A DNA stretch of 8,219 bases from an uncultured Blautia sp. (GTDB lineage: Bacteria > Bacillota > Clostridia > Lachnospirales > Lachnospiraceae): NCBI GenBank assembly GCA_934408705.1, contig CAKRVL010000105.1, positions 1 through 8,219 on the forward strand. Direction: 5' to 3'. Within the stretch, counting starts at the first letter, position 1; each line of letters begins with the position of its first letter. A program made the translations under genes and the position numbers. The notes below the pieces were generated by a model. It worked only from the letters and a program-made list of their open reading frames with translations, did no database searches and was not told the origin of the DNA. This document shows positions 1 through 5,417 of this stretch, one piece after another.

Positions 1-96
1 AATTACCCAAGGGAAGTAATAAGACGCGTGGAGCAGCTATTAAGAATGCAGATGCGTAAATATGGGTATCTGATGAATAACTTTCCTGACAGTTAA
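1..96 (+). CDS. C-terminal end of an unidentified protein (partial)
   Basis: An open frame enters from the left edge and ends at a TAA at 94-96, giving 31 residues that begin NYPREVIRRVEQLL and end NNFPDS. The composition (amphipathic, rich in Arg, Leu and Met, helix-like) and the lack of stops up to the edge fit the end of a real gene. The fragment is too short for me to assign a family. No convincing hairpin terminator follows it before the promoter of the next gene. Confidence 0.55.
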   Translation, partial: NYPREVIRRVEQLLRMQMRKYGYLMNNFPDS

Positions 97-127
97 AAAA
101 TATGAAACGTACTTAACAACAATTCAA

Positions 128-156
128 TTGTGCTCAGGTGCTAATTCTGCTATGCT
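128..156 (+). promoter_or_regulatory. Predicted promoter of the XRE regulator gene
   Basis: TTGTGC at 128-133 and TATGCT at 151-156 are separated by 17 bases, and TGC directly precedes the -10 box, making it an extended -10. The start of transcription would fall near 163, about 38 bases before the chosen ATG. Two short palindromes, at 119-131 and 164-175, flank the promoter. Confidence 0.5.
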
Positions 157-186
157 TTAATCACAAAAGCTTTTGGAATTTCAATC

Positions 187-192
187 AGGAGA
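187..192 (+). promoter_or_regulatory. Ribosome binding site fixing the XRE start
   Basis: AGGAGA lies 8 bases before ATG 201. It supports 201 rather than the in-frame upstream start at 138. Confidence 0.7.
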
Positions 193-200
193 AAAATAAA

Positions 201-1238
201 ATGAATATTGGAAGTGTGATTAAAAAATATAGAAAAGAATTAGGTTACACGCAGGAAGAAATGGCAAACCGTCTGGGAGTAACCACTCCGGCGGTGAATA
301 AGTGGGAAAATGGGAACTCCAATCCTGATATTGAATTGCTGGCTCCTATTGCAAGACTACTGCATATTTCCCTTGATACCCTGCTGTCTTTTCGCGAAAA
401 TCTGACTGACCTTGAAATCGAAGAGCTGATCCACAAAATGGACAAAATGTTTTCTGAGGAAGGCTTTGAGAAGGCTTATCAGTGGGCTGTAGATACTATA
501 AAAGAATATCCAAACTGCAATCTGCTGATCTGGCAGATTGCGGTAATGCTTGATTCGCGCCGGATCATTGGCATGTGCGAGAATCCGGACAGGTACGATG
601 AGCAGATCAATTCCTGGTACGAAATGGCGCTCGGTGATAAAGATGAAAAAATTCAGCACCATGCAGCTGATTCCCTGTTCGGCTTCTATTTGCGGAAAAA
701 GAATTATGAAATGGCAGAAAAATATTTAAACTATTTTTCCGATTATGATCCCATGAAAAAGGTGAAGCAGGGACAATTATATATGGAGCAGAGAAAAAAA
801 GAAGAGGCATTTGAGGTGCTGGAAAAGGCTGTTTTTTCAGAGTATACCACTTTGAATTTGGCTTTTGGAATCATGATCACAAAGGCTCTTGAGGAAAAAG
901 ACCATGGATACGCAAGGTTTCTGGCAGAGAAAATGTGTACATTAGCTTCAGGCTTTGATATGGGAAAATACAATGAATGTGCAGCAATGTTGAATGTTGT
1001 GACCGCCGAGAACAATGTGGAGGGCACTTTCCAGGTTGCAAAGCAATTGCTGAACAATGTGGATACCATATGTGATTTTCAGGAATCCCAATTATACAAA
1101 CATATGAAATTCCAGAAAGTCGAAAATCCATATACGGAAGAAATGAAAAAAGAATTGCTGGAAGGCTTCAGAAACGCAGAAGAGTTTGCTTATATGAAAG
1201 AATACGAACCCTGGAAAAAATTGTTATCAGGGAATTAA
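201..1238 (+). CDS. XRE-family HTH regulator with long helical C-terminal domain
   Basis: This is a predicted cytoplasmic DNA-binding regulator of 345 residues. Residues 1 to about 60 form a standard XRE/Cro-type helix-turn-helix: IKKYRKELGYTQEEMANRLG, then VTTPAVNKWENGNSNPD, then LAPIARLLHISLDTLL. The remaining 280 or so residues are rich in Leu, Glu, Lys and aromatics and look all-helical. Segments such as FEKAYQWAVDTIKEYP and NYEMAEKYLNYFSDYDP resemble TPR-like hairpins, which in related regulators sense a peptide or partner protein; that role is inferred. I chose ATG 201 because AGGAGA lies 8 bases upstream; an in-frame start at 138 lies upstream of the predicted -10 box and adds 21 residues unlike an XRE N-terminus. 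The target genes are unknown. Palindromes around its promoter suggest self-regulation. Confidence 0.85.
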   Translation: MNIGSVIKKYRKELGYTQEEMANRLGVTTPAVNKWENGNSNPDIELLAPIARLLHISLDTLLSFRENLTDLEIEELIHKMDKMFSEEGFEKAYQWAVDTIKEYPNCNLLIWQIAVMLDSRRIIGMCENPDRYDEQINSWYEMALGDKDEKIQHHAADSLFGFYLRKKNYEMAEKYLNYFSDYDPMKKVKQGQLYMEQRKKEEAFEVLEKAVFSEYTTLNLAFGIMITKALEEKDHGYARFLAEKMCTLASGFDMGKYNECAAMLNVVTAENNVEGTFQVAKQLLNNVDTICDFQESQLYKHMKFQKVENPYTEEMKKELLEGFRNAEEFAYMKEYEPWKKLLSGN

Positions 1239-1261
1239 AATTATCACTTTCCTCAAAATGG

Positions 1262-1290
1262 TTGTATATAAATAAAGAACGATGTATAGT
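1262..1290 (+). promoter_or_regulatory. Candidate promoter of the small Cys-rich protein gene
   Basis: TTGTAT at 1262-1267 and TATAGT at 1285-1290 are 17 bases apart. Only half of the -35 matches consensus. It would give a leader of roughly 85 bases before ATG 1384. I see no recognisable riboswitch or terminator in that leader. Confidence 0.35.
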
Positions 1291-1383
1291 ATTTGCAAGG
1301 TTTTTCTTTTATTCCAAATCATGAACATGCTTATGTGGTAAACAGAGTATAGAAAGAACACACTTTAGAAAGGGGATTTTATT

Positions 1384-1731
1384 ATGGAAAAAACAATTCG
1401 TGAATTAACCGGGGATTTATTAGCAGCACCATCCGCTTGTAAAGAAATCAAAGACGCAGCACAAAATTATCTGGATGCTGTTGGAACGGAAAAAGAAGCA
1501 GATGCAGCCAAAGCATACGTTGCAGAGATGGAAGCGGATATTATGCCTATCGAGGGATTGATTTCCTTTGCTGAGTCTGATATGGGAGCTAAGGTTTTCG
1601 GTGCAGATGGTGTGAAAAATGTTTTGCTTCACGCAAAAGAGCGCAAAGCTGCAGGTGAAAAATACTGTGATTGTCCGGCATGTGCAGCATGCGAGACACT
1701 GCTTGCGAAGAAAGATGAGATTTTAAAATAA
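1384..1731 (+). CDS. Small Cys-cluster protein (of a type often mislabelled Hsp90)
   Basis: A 115-residue soluble protein of unknown function. It begins MEKTIRELTGDLLAAPSACK, is Ala/Glu/Lys rich and probably helical, and ends with a tight cluster CDCPACAAC, giving Cys at 95, 97, 100 and 103 (C-x-C-x2-C-x2-C). That spacing could hold a metal ion or an Fe-S cluster, or act in thiol chemistry; this is inference. From memory, close relatives in clostridial genomes carry the label molecular chaperone Hsp90, but nothing here resembles the GHKL ATPase or middle domain of true Hsp90, and the length is about a sixth of it. The start is well supported by AAAGGGG 8 bases upstream. The HD-domain gene follows after 103 bases on the same strand without an obvious terminator, so the two may be co-transcribed. 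Confidence 0.8.
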   Translation: MEKTIRELTGDLLAAPSACKEIKDAAQNYLDAVGTEKEADAAKAYVAEMEADIMPIEGLISFAESDMGAKVFGADGVKNVLLHAKERKAAGEKYCDCPACAACETLLAKKDEILK

Positions 1732-1820
1732 AGAAAAATCGGGAGCAGCACCTTACCGCATGTTCATGAGTGAGAGGGATTGGGGAAAAATCCGGAAATC
1801 AAGTTCAGATACAGACATTT

Positions 1821-1826
1821 GAGGAG
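1821..1826 (+). promoter_or_regulatory. Ribosome binding site fixing the HD gene start
   Basis: GAGGAG lies 8 bases before ATG 1835. An in-frame GTG at 1826 overlaps this site and so cannot be the start it serves. Confidence 0.7.
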
Positions 1827-1834
1827 TGACAGCA

Positions 1835-2434
1835 ATGGAAACAATCACAAGAGACGAGGCTTTTTCATTATTAAAAAAATACAACAAGGATCCATTTCAT
1901 ATCCAGCATGCACTGACTGTGGAAGCGGTCATGAAATGGTACGCAAACGAACTGGGATATGGAGAGGATGCTGAATACTGGGGAATCGTAGGGCTTCTTC
2001 ACGACATTGATTTTGAGCTTTACCCGGAAGAACATTGTCTGAAAGCACCGGAAATGCTCCGCGAGGCAGGTGTAGGCGAGGATGTGATCCACAGTGTGGT
2101 ATCTCACGGATATGGAATAACCGTAGGCTGCGGTGTAACGATCGATGTGGCACCGGAACAGGAGATGGAAAAGGTGCTCTTTGCAGCAGACGAACTTACC
2201 GGATTGATCTGGGCAGCAGCTTTAATGCGTCCATCCAAGAGCACTAAGGATATGGAACTGAAATCCCTGAAGAAAAAGTACAAGAGTAAAGGCTTCGCAG
2301 CAGGCTGCTCCCGGGAAGTAATTGAGCGCGGTGCGCAGCAGCTTGGCTGGGAACTGGAAAAACTGCTGACCATGACACTGCAGGCAATGGCAGCCAGTGA
2401 AGATATGATTAATGCGGAACTGGAAAATGTCTGA
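1835..2434 (+). CDS. HD-domain protein, putative metal-dependent phosphohydrolase
   Basis: A 199-residue cytoplasmic protein of the HD superfamily. The metal-binding pattern can be followed in order: His25 in HIQHAL, His56-Asp57 in GLLHDIDFE, His91 in VVSHGYG and Asp119 in FAADELTGL, matching the H...HD...D layout of the family. HD enzymes hydrolyse phosphate esters of nucleotides or similar compounds; the substrate cannot be read from the sequence. The C-terminal third (residues 125-199) is a helical extension ending SEDMINAELENV. ATG 1835 is preferred to the GTG at 1826, which adds only three residues and overlaps the ribosome site. The gene lies downstream of the small Cys-cluster gene on the same strand and converges with the DUF3006-like gene; no T-tract terminator separates them. 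Confidence 0.85.
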   Translation: METITRDEAFSLLKKYNKDPFHIQHALTVEAVMKWYANELGYGEDAEYWGIVGLLHDIDFELYPEEHCLKAPEMLREAGVGEDVIHSVVSHGYGITVGCGVTIDVAPEQEMEKVLFAADELTGLIWAAALMRPSKSTKDMELKSLKKKYKSKGFAAGCSREVIERGAQQLGWELEKLLTMTLQAMAASEDMINAELENV

Positions 2435-2471
2435 ATGCTTTTCATAACCGAATGAATTGTTTTGCAGTATA

Positions 2472-2645
2472 TCAGTCAATTATGGTATACTGCATCATTT
2501 CATAATGTAATCTGCATCCCTCTGTAATGTCAAATGGCAGAAGTGCTCTTGCTACCAGCTTCAGTTCTTCTTCGGGAAGATCTGTCCTGCGCAGATGAGC
2601 ATAGTCGCCGTCAATTGATTCTACAATATAATCACAAATTAACAT
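2472..2645 (-). CDS. DUF3006-like small protein
   Basis: A 57-residue protein starting MLICDYIVESIDGDYAHLRR and containing ARALLPFDITEGCRLHYE. The order of an IVxxIDGDYAxL opening, a short acidic middle, and a LLPxxxTEGxxL close resembles the DUF3006 family, small beta-rich proteins of unknown role; I assign this from memory of the pattern. The ATG at 2643-2645 has a perfect AGGAGG six bases upstream, so the longer reading frame starting at 2705 is not used. It is transcribed away from the siroheme reductase gene from a promoter overlapping that gene's promoter, which hints at joint control. Its stop codon lies in the loop of an inverted repeat (2464-2493). Confidence 0.7.
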   Translation of the reverse strand: MLICDYIVESIDGDYAHLRRTDLPEEELKLVARALLPFDITEGCRLHYEMMQYTIID

Positions 2646-2651
2646 AGGAAT

Positions 2652-2657
2652 CCTCCT
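2652..2657 (-). promoter_or_regulatory. Consensus ribosome binding site of the DUF3006-like gene
   Basis: A perfect AGGAGG on the - strand, six bases before the ATG at 2645. It decides the short form of the protein. Confidence 0.75.
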
Positions 2658-2677
2658 GTTTATTTTTTTATGCTTAT

Positions 2678-2705
2678 AGAATACCACAGAGAAAAAGTTT
2701 TTCAA
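2678..2705 (-). promoter_or_regulatory. Predicted promoter of the DUF3006-like gene
   Basis: On the - strand, TTGAAA (2705-2700) and TATTCT (2683-2678) are 16 bases apart, with TGG just before the -10 box (extended -10). The -35 box overlaps that of the divergent reductase promoter. Confidence 0.5.
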
Positions 2706-2727
2706 ATACCCATTCAGGTGCTATAAT
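2699..2727 (+). promoter_or_regulatory. Predicted promoter of the siroheme reductase gene
   Basis: TTTTCA at 2699-2704, a 17-base spacer, and a perfect TATAAT at 2722-2727 preceded by TGC (extended -10). Transcription would start near 2734, giving a leader of about 50 bases that begins inside a strong dyad (2731-2759). Confidence 0.65.
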
Positions 2728-2730
2728 AGA

Positions 2731-2759
2731 ATTCACAGATGAAAAAATTATCAGTGAAT
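2731..2759. promoter_or_regulatory. Dyad at the reductase start point: candidate operator or leader hairpin
   Basis: ATTCACAGAT at 2731-2740 and ATCAGTGAAT at 2750-2759 are inverted copies matching at 9 of 10 positions, separated by the AT-rich loop GAAAAAATT. The dyad starts four bases after the TATAAT box and covers the predicted transcription start. A repressor bound here would block the reductase promoter. As RNA it would form a 6+3 bp stem with one A/A mismatch at the 5' end of the message. Confidence 0.5.
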
Positions 2760-2784
2760 AGTAACAGGAAATGAGGTATCAAAA

Positions 2785-3675
2785 ATGTCAGCATTAACAA
2801 TCAGCCCGGAGGATGAAAAAAGAGTAAAAGGAATGGGCTTTCTGAATAACAGAGGAACCGATCTGTTTTCTGCAAGAGTTCTCACGACAAATGGAAAAGT
2901 AACTGCAGCACAGCATCGCTGTATGGCAGATGCAGCAGAAAAATTCGGCAACGGTGAGCTTCTGTATACCACCAGACTCTCTGTGGAAATCCCAGGAATT
3001 CCTTATGATAAGATTGAAGAATTTCAGAAATTTATAGCGAAGGAAGGCCTGGTAACAGGTGGAACAGGGGTTAAGGTACGTCCTGTAGTGTCCTGCAAAG
3101 GAACTACATGCCAGTATGGACTTCTGGATTCCTATGCAGTATCAGAAGAAATTTACAGACGTTTTTATGAAGGCTACAGGGAGGTTGCACTTCCGCATAA
3201 ATTTAAGATTGCAGTAGGTGGCTGTCCGAACAACTGTGTGAAACCGGATCTGAATGATGTAGGAATTATTGGACAGAGAATTCCAAACGTCAATGCAGAT
3301 GTATGTAAAGGCTGCAAGAAATGTGCCATTGAGGCTGCCTGTCCAAACAAAGTGGCAAAGGTAGTGGATGGAAAGATTCAGATTGACAAAAACATATGTA
3401 AAAACTGCGGCCGCTGTGTGGGTAAATGTCCGTTCCATACCATTGAGGACGGCGCTTACGGCTATAAGATATACATAGGTGGACGCTGGGGTAAAAAAGT
3501 ATCTCAGGGAAAAGCCCTTGGCCGGATTTTTACATCCAAAGAAGAAGCCCTGGATGTAATCGAGAAAGCCATTCTTTTCTTCCGCGACAATGGAATAAAG
3601 GGAGAACGTTTCGCGGAGACTATTGAAAGAATCGGTTTTGAAAATGTGGAGAAGCGGCTGTTGGAGCAGCTGTGA
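2785..3675 (+). CDS. Siroheme/[4Fe-4S] sulfite-nitrite reductase-like protein with ferredoxin insert
   Basis: A 296-residue cytoplasmic redox protein of the nitrite/sulfite reductase superfamily. Residues 10-90 form the ferredoxin-like half domain with Arg64 (TTRLSVEIPG). The siroheme-Fe4S ligands follow: Cys104 and Cys109 (SCKGTTCQYG), then Cys147 and Cys151 (GGCPNNC). Arg99, Lys139 and Lys141 (in PHKFKI) fit the other anion-binding positions; KFK matches Lys215/Lys217 of the E. coli enzyme. This suggests an active reductase of sulfite, nitrite or a similar anion. Residues 172-220 hold two [4Fe-4S] ferredoxin sites: Cys174, 177, 180 with Cys186, and Cys205, 208, 211 with Cys215. Odd points are C-x4-C, where x5 is usual, and x5 before Cys186-Pro, where x3 is usual. 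No AsrA/AsrB-type partner or siroheme synthesis gene is nearby, so the electron donor is unknown. GAGG 8 bases before ATG 2785 supports the start. Confidence 0.85.
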   Translation: MSALTISPEDEKRVKGMGFLNNRGTDLFSARVLTTNGKVTAAQHRCMADAAEKFGNGELLYTTRLSVEIPGIPYDKIEEFQKFIAKEGLVTGGTGVKVRPVVSCKGTTCQYGLLDSYAVSEEIYRRFYEGYREVALPHKFKIAVGGCPNNCVKPDLNDVGIIGQRIPNVNADVCKGCKKCAIEAACPNKVAKVVDGKIQIDKNICKNCGRCVGKCPFHTIEDGAYGYKIYIGGRWGKKVSQGKALGRIFTSKEEALDVIEKAILFFRDNGIKGERFAETIERIGFENVEKRLLEQL

Positions 3676-3704
3676 AAAGACGTTACCCGGGAGAGTCATT
3701 ACAA

Positions 3705-3733
3705 TTGGTGGAAATGCTCTGCACAGATAAAAT
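3705..3733 (+). promoter_or_regulatory. Possible internal promoter for the dipeptidase gene
   Basis: TTGGTG at 3705-3710 and TAAAAT at 3728-3733 are 17 bases apart in the gap between the reductase and dipeptidase genes. The start point would lie almost on the ribosome site at 3741, so this may be fortuitous. Confidence 0.25.
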
Positions 3734-3758
3734 AGAATTTGGAGGAAATATAACATCT

Positions 3759-5117
3759 ATGAATACAAGAGAACAGATCCATGCATTATCTGAGGAAATG
3801 CTTGAAAATCTTGGAAAGTTGGTTGCCGTTGATTCCCAGCTTGGCACCCCGTCAGAGGGGAAACCTTTCGGAGAAGGACCGGCAGAGGCACTTGAGATCG
3901 GGCTTGAAATTGCCAGAGAGCTTGGTTTTAAAACCGTAAATCTTGATAATTACTGTGGTTACGCCGAAATGGGAGAAGGCGAAGAAATCGTAGGTATTGC
4001 AGGTCATCTTGATATTGTACCTGTAGGTGGTGACTGGACCTACGATCCATTTAAGCTGACACGGGATGGCGACCATGTATATGGCCGTGGAACTACAGAT
4101 GACAAGGGACCTGTAATTGAAGCACTCTATGCCATGAAATTACTGAAGGATTCCGGCGTGAAGCTGAATAAAAGAGTCCGTCTGATCATGGGATGTAACG
4201 AGGAAACCGGTTCCAAATGTATGGAGCATTACAATGAGGTTGAAGAAGAGTTATCCTGTGGATTCACTCCTGACGCTAATTTCCCGTGTATTCATGGCGA
4301 GAAAGGTCATATGTCCATGATGGCATATTCAAAAAATACCAGAATTATCTCTATGAATGGTGGTTTTGTTTCTAACGCAGTATGCGATACCTGTACTACT
4401 GTAATCCCGGCAGAGGCTGACCTTAAAGATAAACTGGAGCAGGTGCTTTCTGAGACAAAACTGCAGGATTATAAAGTTACAGAAGCCGAAAATCAGATCA
4501 CCATTTATGCAAAAGGAGTACCTGCCCATGCCAGCACACCGACACTTGGTATCAACGCTGCTGGTGTTACCATGGAATGTCTTGCAAAGGCAGGCTTCGA
4601 AGATGATTTTGTTAAATTTTATAATCAGCACATTGGAACTGCCTGTGATGGCTCCGGTGTTGGCCTTAAAATTGCCGATGAATTTGGTGAGCTGACCTTC
4701 TGTAATGGAATCGTTAAAACAGAGAATGGTGTGATTTCCTGTACTATCGACATCCGTGTACCTGTAACCTTCAAAAAGGATGATATTCTGAAGCGTATAG
4801 AAGGTAACCTGGAAGATGAAAATGGTCGTATTGAGGCTGGTGAAATCGGTGATCCATTATTTTTCCCAAGAGAATCTCCGCTGGTAAATGCTCTGTACAA
4901 AGCTTATGTAGATGTGACAGGTGACACAGAGAACGAGCCAATGGTAATTGGCGGCGGTACCTATGCCAAATCGCTGAAAAATATTATTGCATTTGGTCCG
5001 GAGAAACTGGGGGTGGATTATCGTATTCACGGAGCAGATGAATTCATTCTGGTTTCTGAGATGGAAGAGGCTGTGGAAGTGTATATGGAAGCAATTAAGA
5101 ATTTGTTAGCAATTTAA
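3759..5117 (+). CDS. Sapep-type Mn2+-dependent dipeptidase, M20 family
   Basis: A 452-residue cytoplasmic metallopeptidase that releases amino acids from dipeptides, serving peptide nutrition or turnover. The M20 residues appear in order: His83 and Asp85 in GHLDIVP, Asp114 in GRGTTDDKGP, Glu148 and Glu149 in CNEETGSK, Asp172 in TPDANFP and His424 in RIHGADEF. These follow the spacing of the PepV/Sapep dinuclear site (two metal ions; the first Glu is the general base). His257 in VPAHASTP lies in the lid domain and fits a substrate-binding role. The length is close to the 460-470 residues usual in the family. ATG 3759 is preferred: GGAGG lies at 3741-3745, 13 bases upstream, a slightly long gap, and family members begin just before the LSEEMLENLGKLVAVDS helix. 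A GTG at 3672 overlaps the end of the reductase gene and adds 29 unrelated residues. It may be co-transcribed with the reductase gene (83-base gap) and ends at the terminator at 5224-5258. Confidence 0.9.
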   Translation: MNTREQIHALSEEMLENLGKLVAVDSQLGTPSEGKPFGEGPAEALEIGLEIARELGFKTVNLDNYCGYAEMGEGEEIVGIAGHLDIVPVGGDWTYDPFKLTRDGDHVYGRGTTDDKGPVIEALYAMKLLKDSGVKLNKRVRLIMGCNEETGSKCMEHYNEVEEELSCGFTPDANFPCIHGEKGHMSMMAYSKNTRIISMNGGFVSNAVCDTCTTVIPAEADLKDKLEQVLSETKLQDYKVTEAENQITIYAKGVPAHASTPTLGINAAGVTMECLAKAGFEDDFVKFYNQHIGTACDGSGVGLKIADEFGELTFCNGIVKTENGVISCTIDIRVPVTFKKDDILKRIEGNLEDENGRIEAGEIGDPLFFPRESPLVNALYKAYVDVTGDTENEPMVIGGGTYAKSLKNIIAFGPEKLGVDYRIHGADEFILVSEMEEAVEVYMEAIKNLLAI

Positions 5118-5123
5118 CCGAAT

Positions 5124-5179
5124 CAAGTAAGTTCCCTGGGGCGATTGCGAAAAGCAATACGCAGTGGGAGACTTGCTTG
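5124..5179 (+). ncRNA. Long two-part hairpin in the dipeptidase 3' region
   Basis: The outer stem pairs 5124-5136 with 5166-5179 (13 pairs, two of them G-U, with A5169 bulged). A small internal loop (TGGG against AGT) leads to an inner stem pairing 5141-5148 with 5154-5162 (8 pairs, A5159 bulged) closed by a GAAAA loop. It begins six bases after the dipeptidase stop and lacks a T-tract, so it is not itself an intrinsic terminator. It could protect or process the mRNA end, act as an RNA element, or be a palindromic repeat. I cannot match it to a known RNA family. Confidence 0.5.
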
Positions 5180-5223
5180 CCCAACAAGTTTTAAATGGAG
5201 AAAAATGTAGAAATAAGAAAAGA

Positions 5224-5258
5224 AGTCCTCGAGTGTACTGGCATTCGAGGGCTTTTTT
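5224..5258 (+). terminator. Intrinsic terminator after the dipeptidase gene
   Basis: AGTCCTCGAGTG at 5224-5235 pairs with 5242-5253 (12 pairs including two G-U) around a six-base loop, followed by TTTTTT at 5253-5258. This is the clearest terminator in the window. Confidence 0.9.
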
Positions 5259-5299
5259 GCGTGATCAGGAAATTACTTTGTAATACTTCTTTTACAAAA

Positions 5300-5331
5300 A
5301 AATGTCAATATCTGTATCAGAAATGACAATA
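5300..5331. repeat. Two 11-bp direct repeats with 21-bp period
   Basis: AAATGTCAATA (5300-5310) and AAATGACAATA (5321-5331) differ at one base and start 21 bases apart, two turns of the helix. Spacing of this kind is known for paired half-sites of AraC-family activators. They lie just upstream of a TATAAT at 5361-5366, and an AraC-family gene ends at 5416. Confidence 0.4.
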
Positions 5332-5360
5332 CCGGAATCGTTTTTTTATTAAAGAATGAC

Positions 5361-5366
5361 TATAAT
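5361..5366 (+). promoter_or_regulatory. TATAAT box of a possible promoter without a gene
   Basis: A perfect TATAAT on the + strand with no good -35 (TCGTTT at 5338-5343, 17 bases upstream). A weak -35 is typical of activator-dependent promoters, and direct repeats lie upstream. No + strand gene follows: transcription would run into the end of the araC gene. The rest of 5259-5415 contains no gene that I can support. Confidence 0.3.
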
Positions 5367-5378
5367 AGGCGTGCAGTG

Positions 5379-5417
5379 AAAAGAAAGTGTCAACACAGGT
5401 CAAACTGCGTTGGCACT
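5379..5417 (-). terminator. Intrinsic terminator of the AraC-family gene
   Basis: Read on the - strand, AGTGCCAAC (5417-5409) pairs with GTTGACACT (5394-5386), with one G-U pair and three further pairs (CAG with CTG) inside the loop, followed by TTTCTTTT (5386-5379). The stem overlaps the araC stop codon at 5416-5418. On the + strand it is followed by ATTTTAAACTTTT and could weakly stop transcription there as well. Confidence 0.7.

Noticed and set aside
138..200. N-terminal extension of the XRE regulator from an upstream in-frame start
   Set aside because: It lacks a ribosome site and begins upstream of the predicted -10 box; the HTH starts naturally after ATG 201, which has AGGAGA at the right distance.
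1384..1731. Calling the small Cys-cluster protein an Hsp90 chaperone
   Set aside because: The length and sequence have nothing in common with Hsp90 domains; the name appears to be an inherited label.
2646..2705. Longer N-terminus for the DUF3006-like protein
   Set aside because: The perfect AGGAGG serves the ATG at 2645, and the extension would run over the -10 box of its own promoter.
2728..2784. A riboswitch in the leader of the siroheme reductase gene
   Set aside because: The leader is only about 50 bases and holds one simple dyad; no known riboswitch core or terminator/antiterminator pair is visible.
3142..3756. A 204-codon open frame on the - strand
   Set aside because: It lies opposite the siroheme reductase gene, whose cysteine motifs leave no doubt about the coding strand; the translation has no recognisable motif.
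3672..3758. Dipeptidase start at the GTG overlapping the reductase stop
   Set aside because: The overlap looked like translational coupling, but the extra 29 residues do not resemble the family N-terminus and GGAGG precedes ATG 3759.
5272..5284. Small perfect hairpin ATTAC-TTT-GTAAT
   Set aside because: Five AT-rich pairs with no T-tract and no gene next to it; expected by chance in such DNA.
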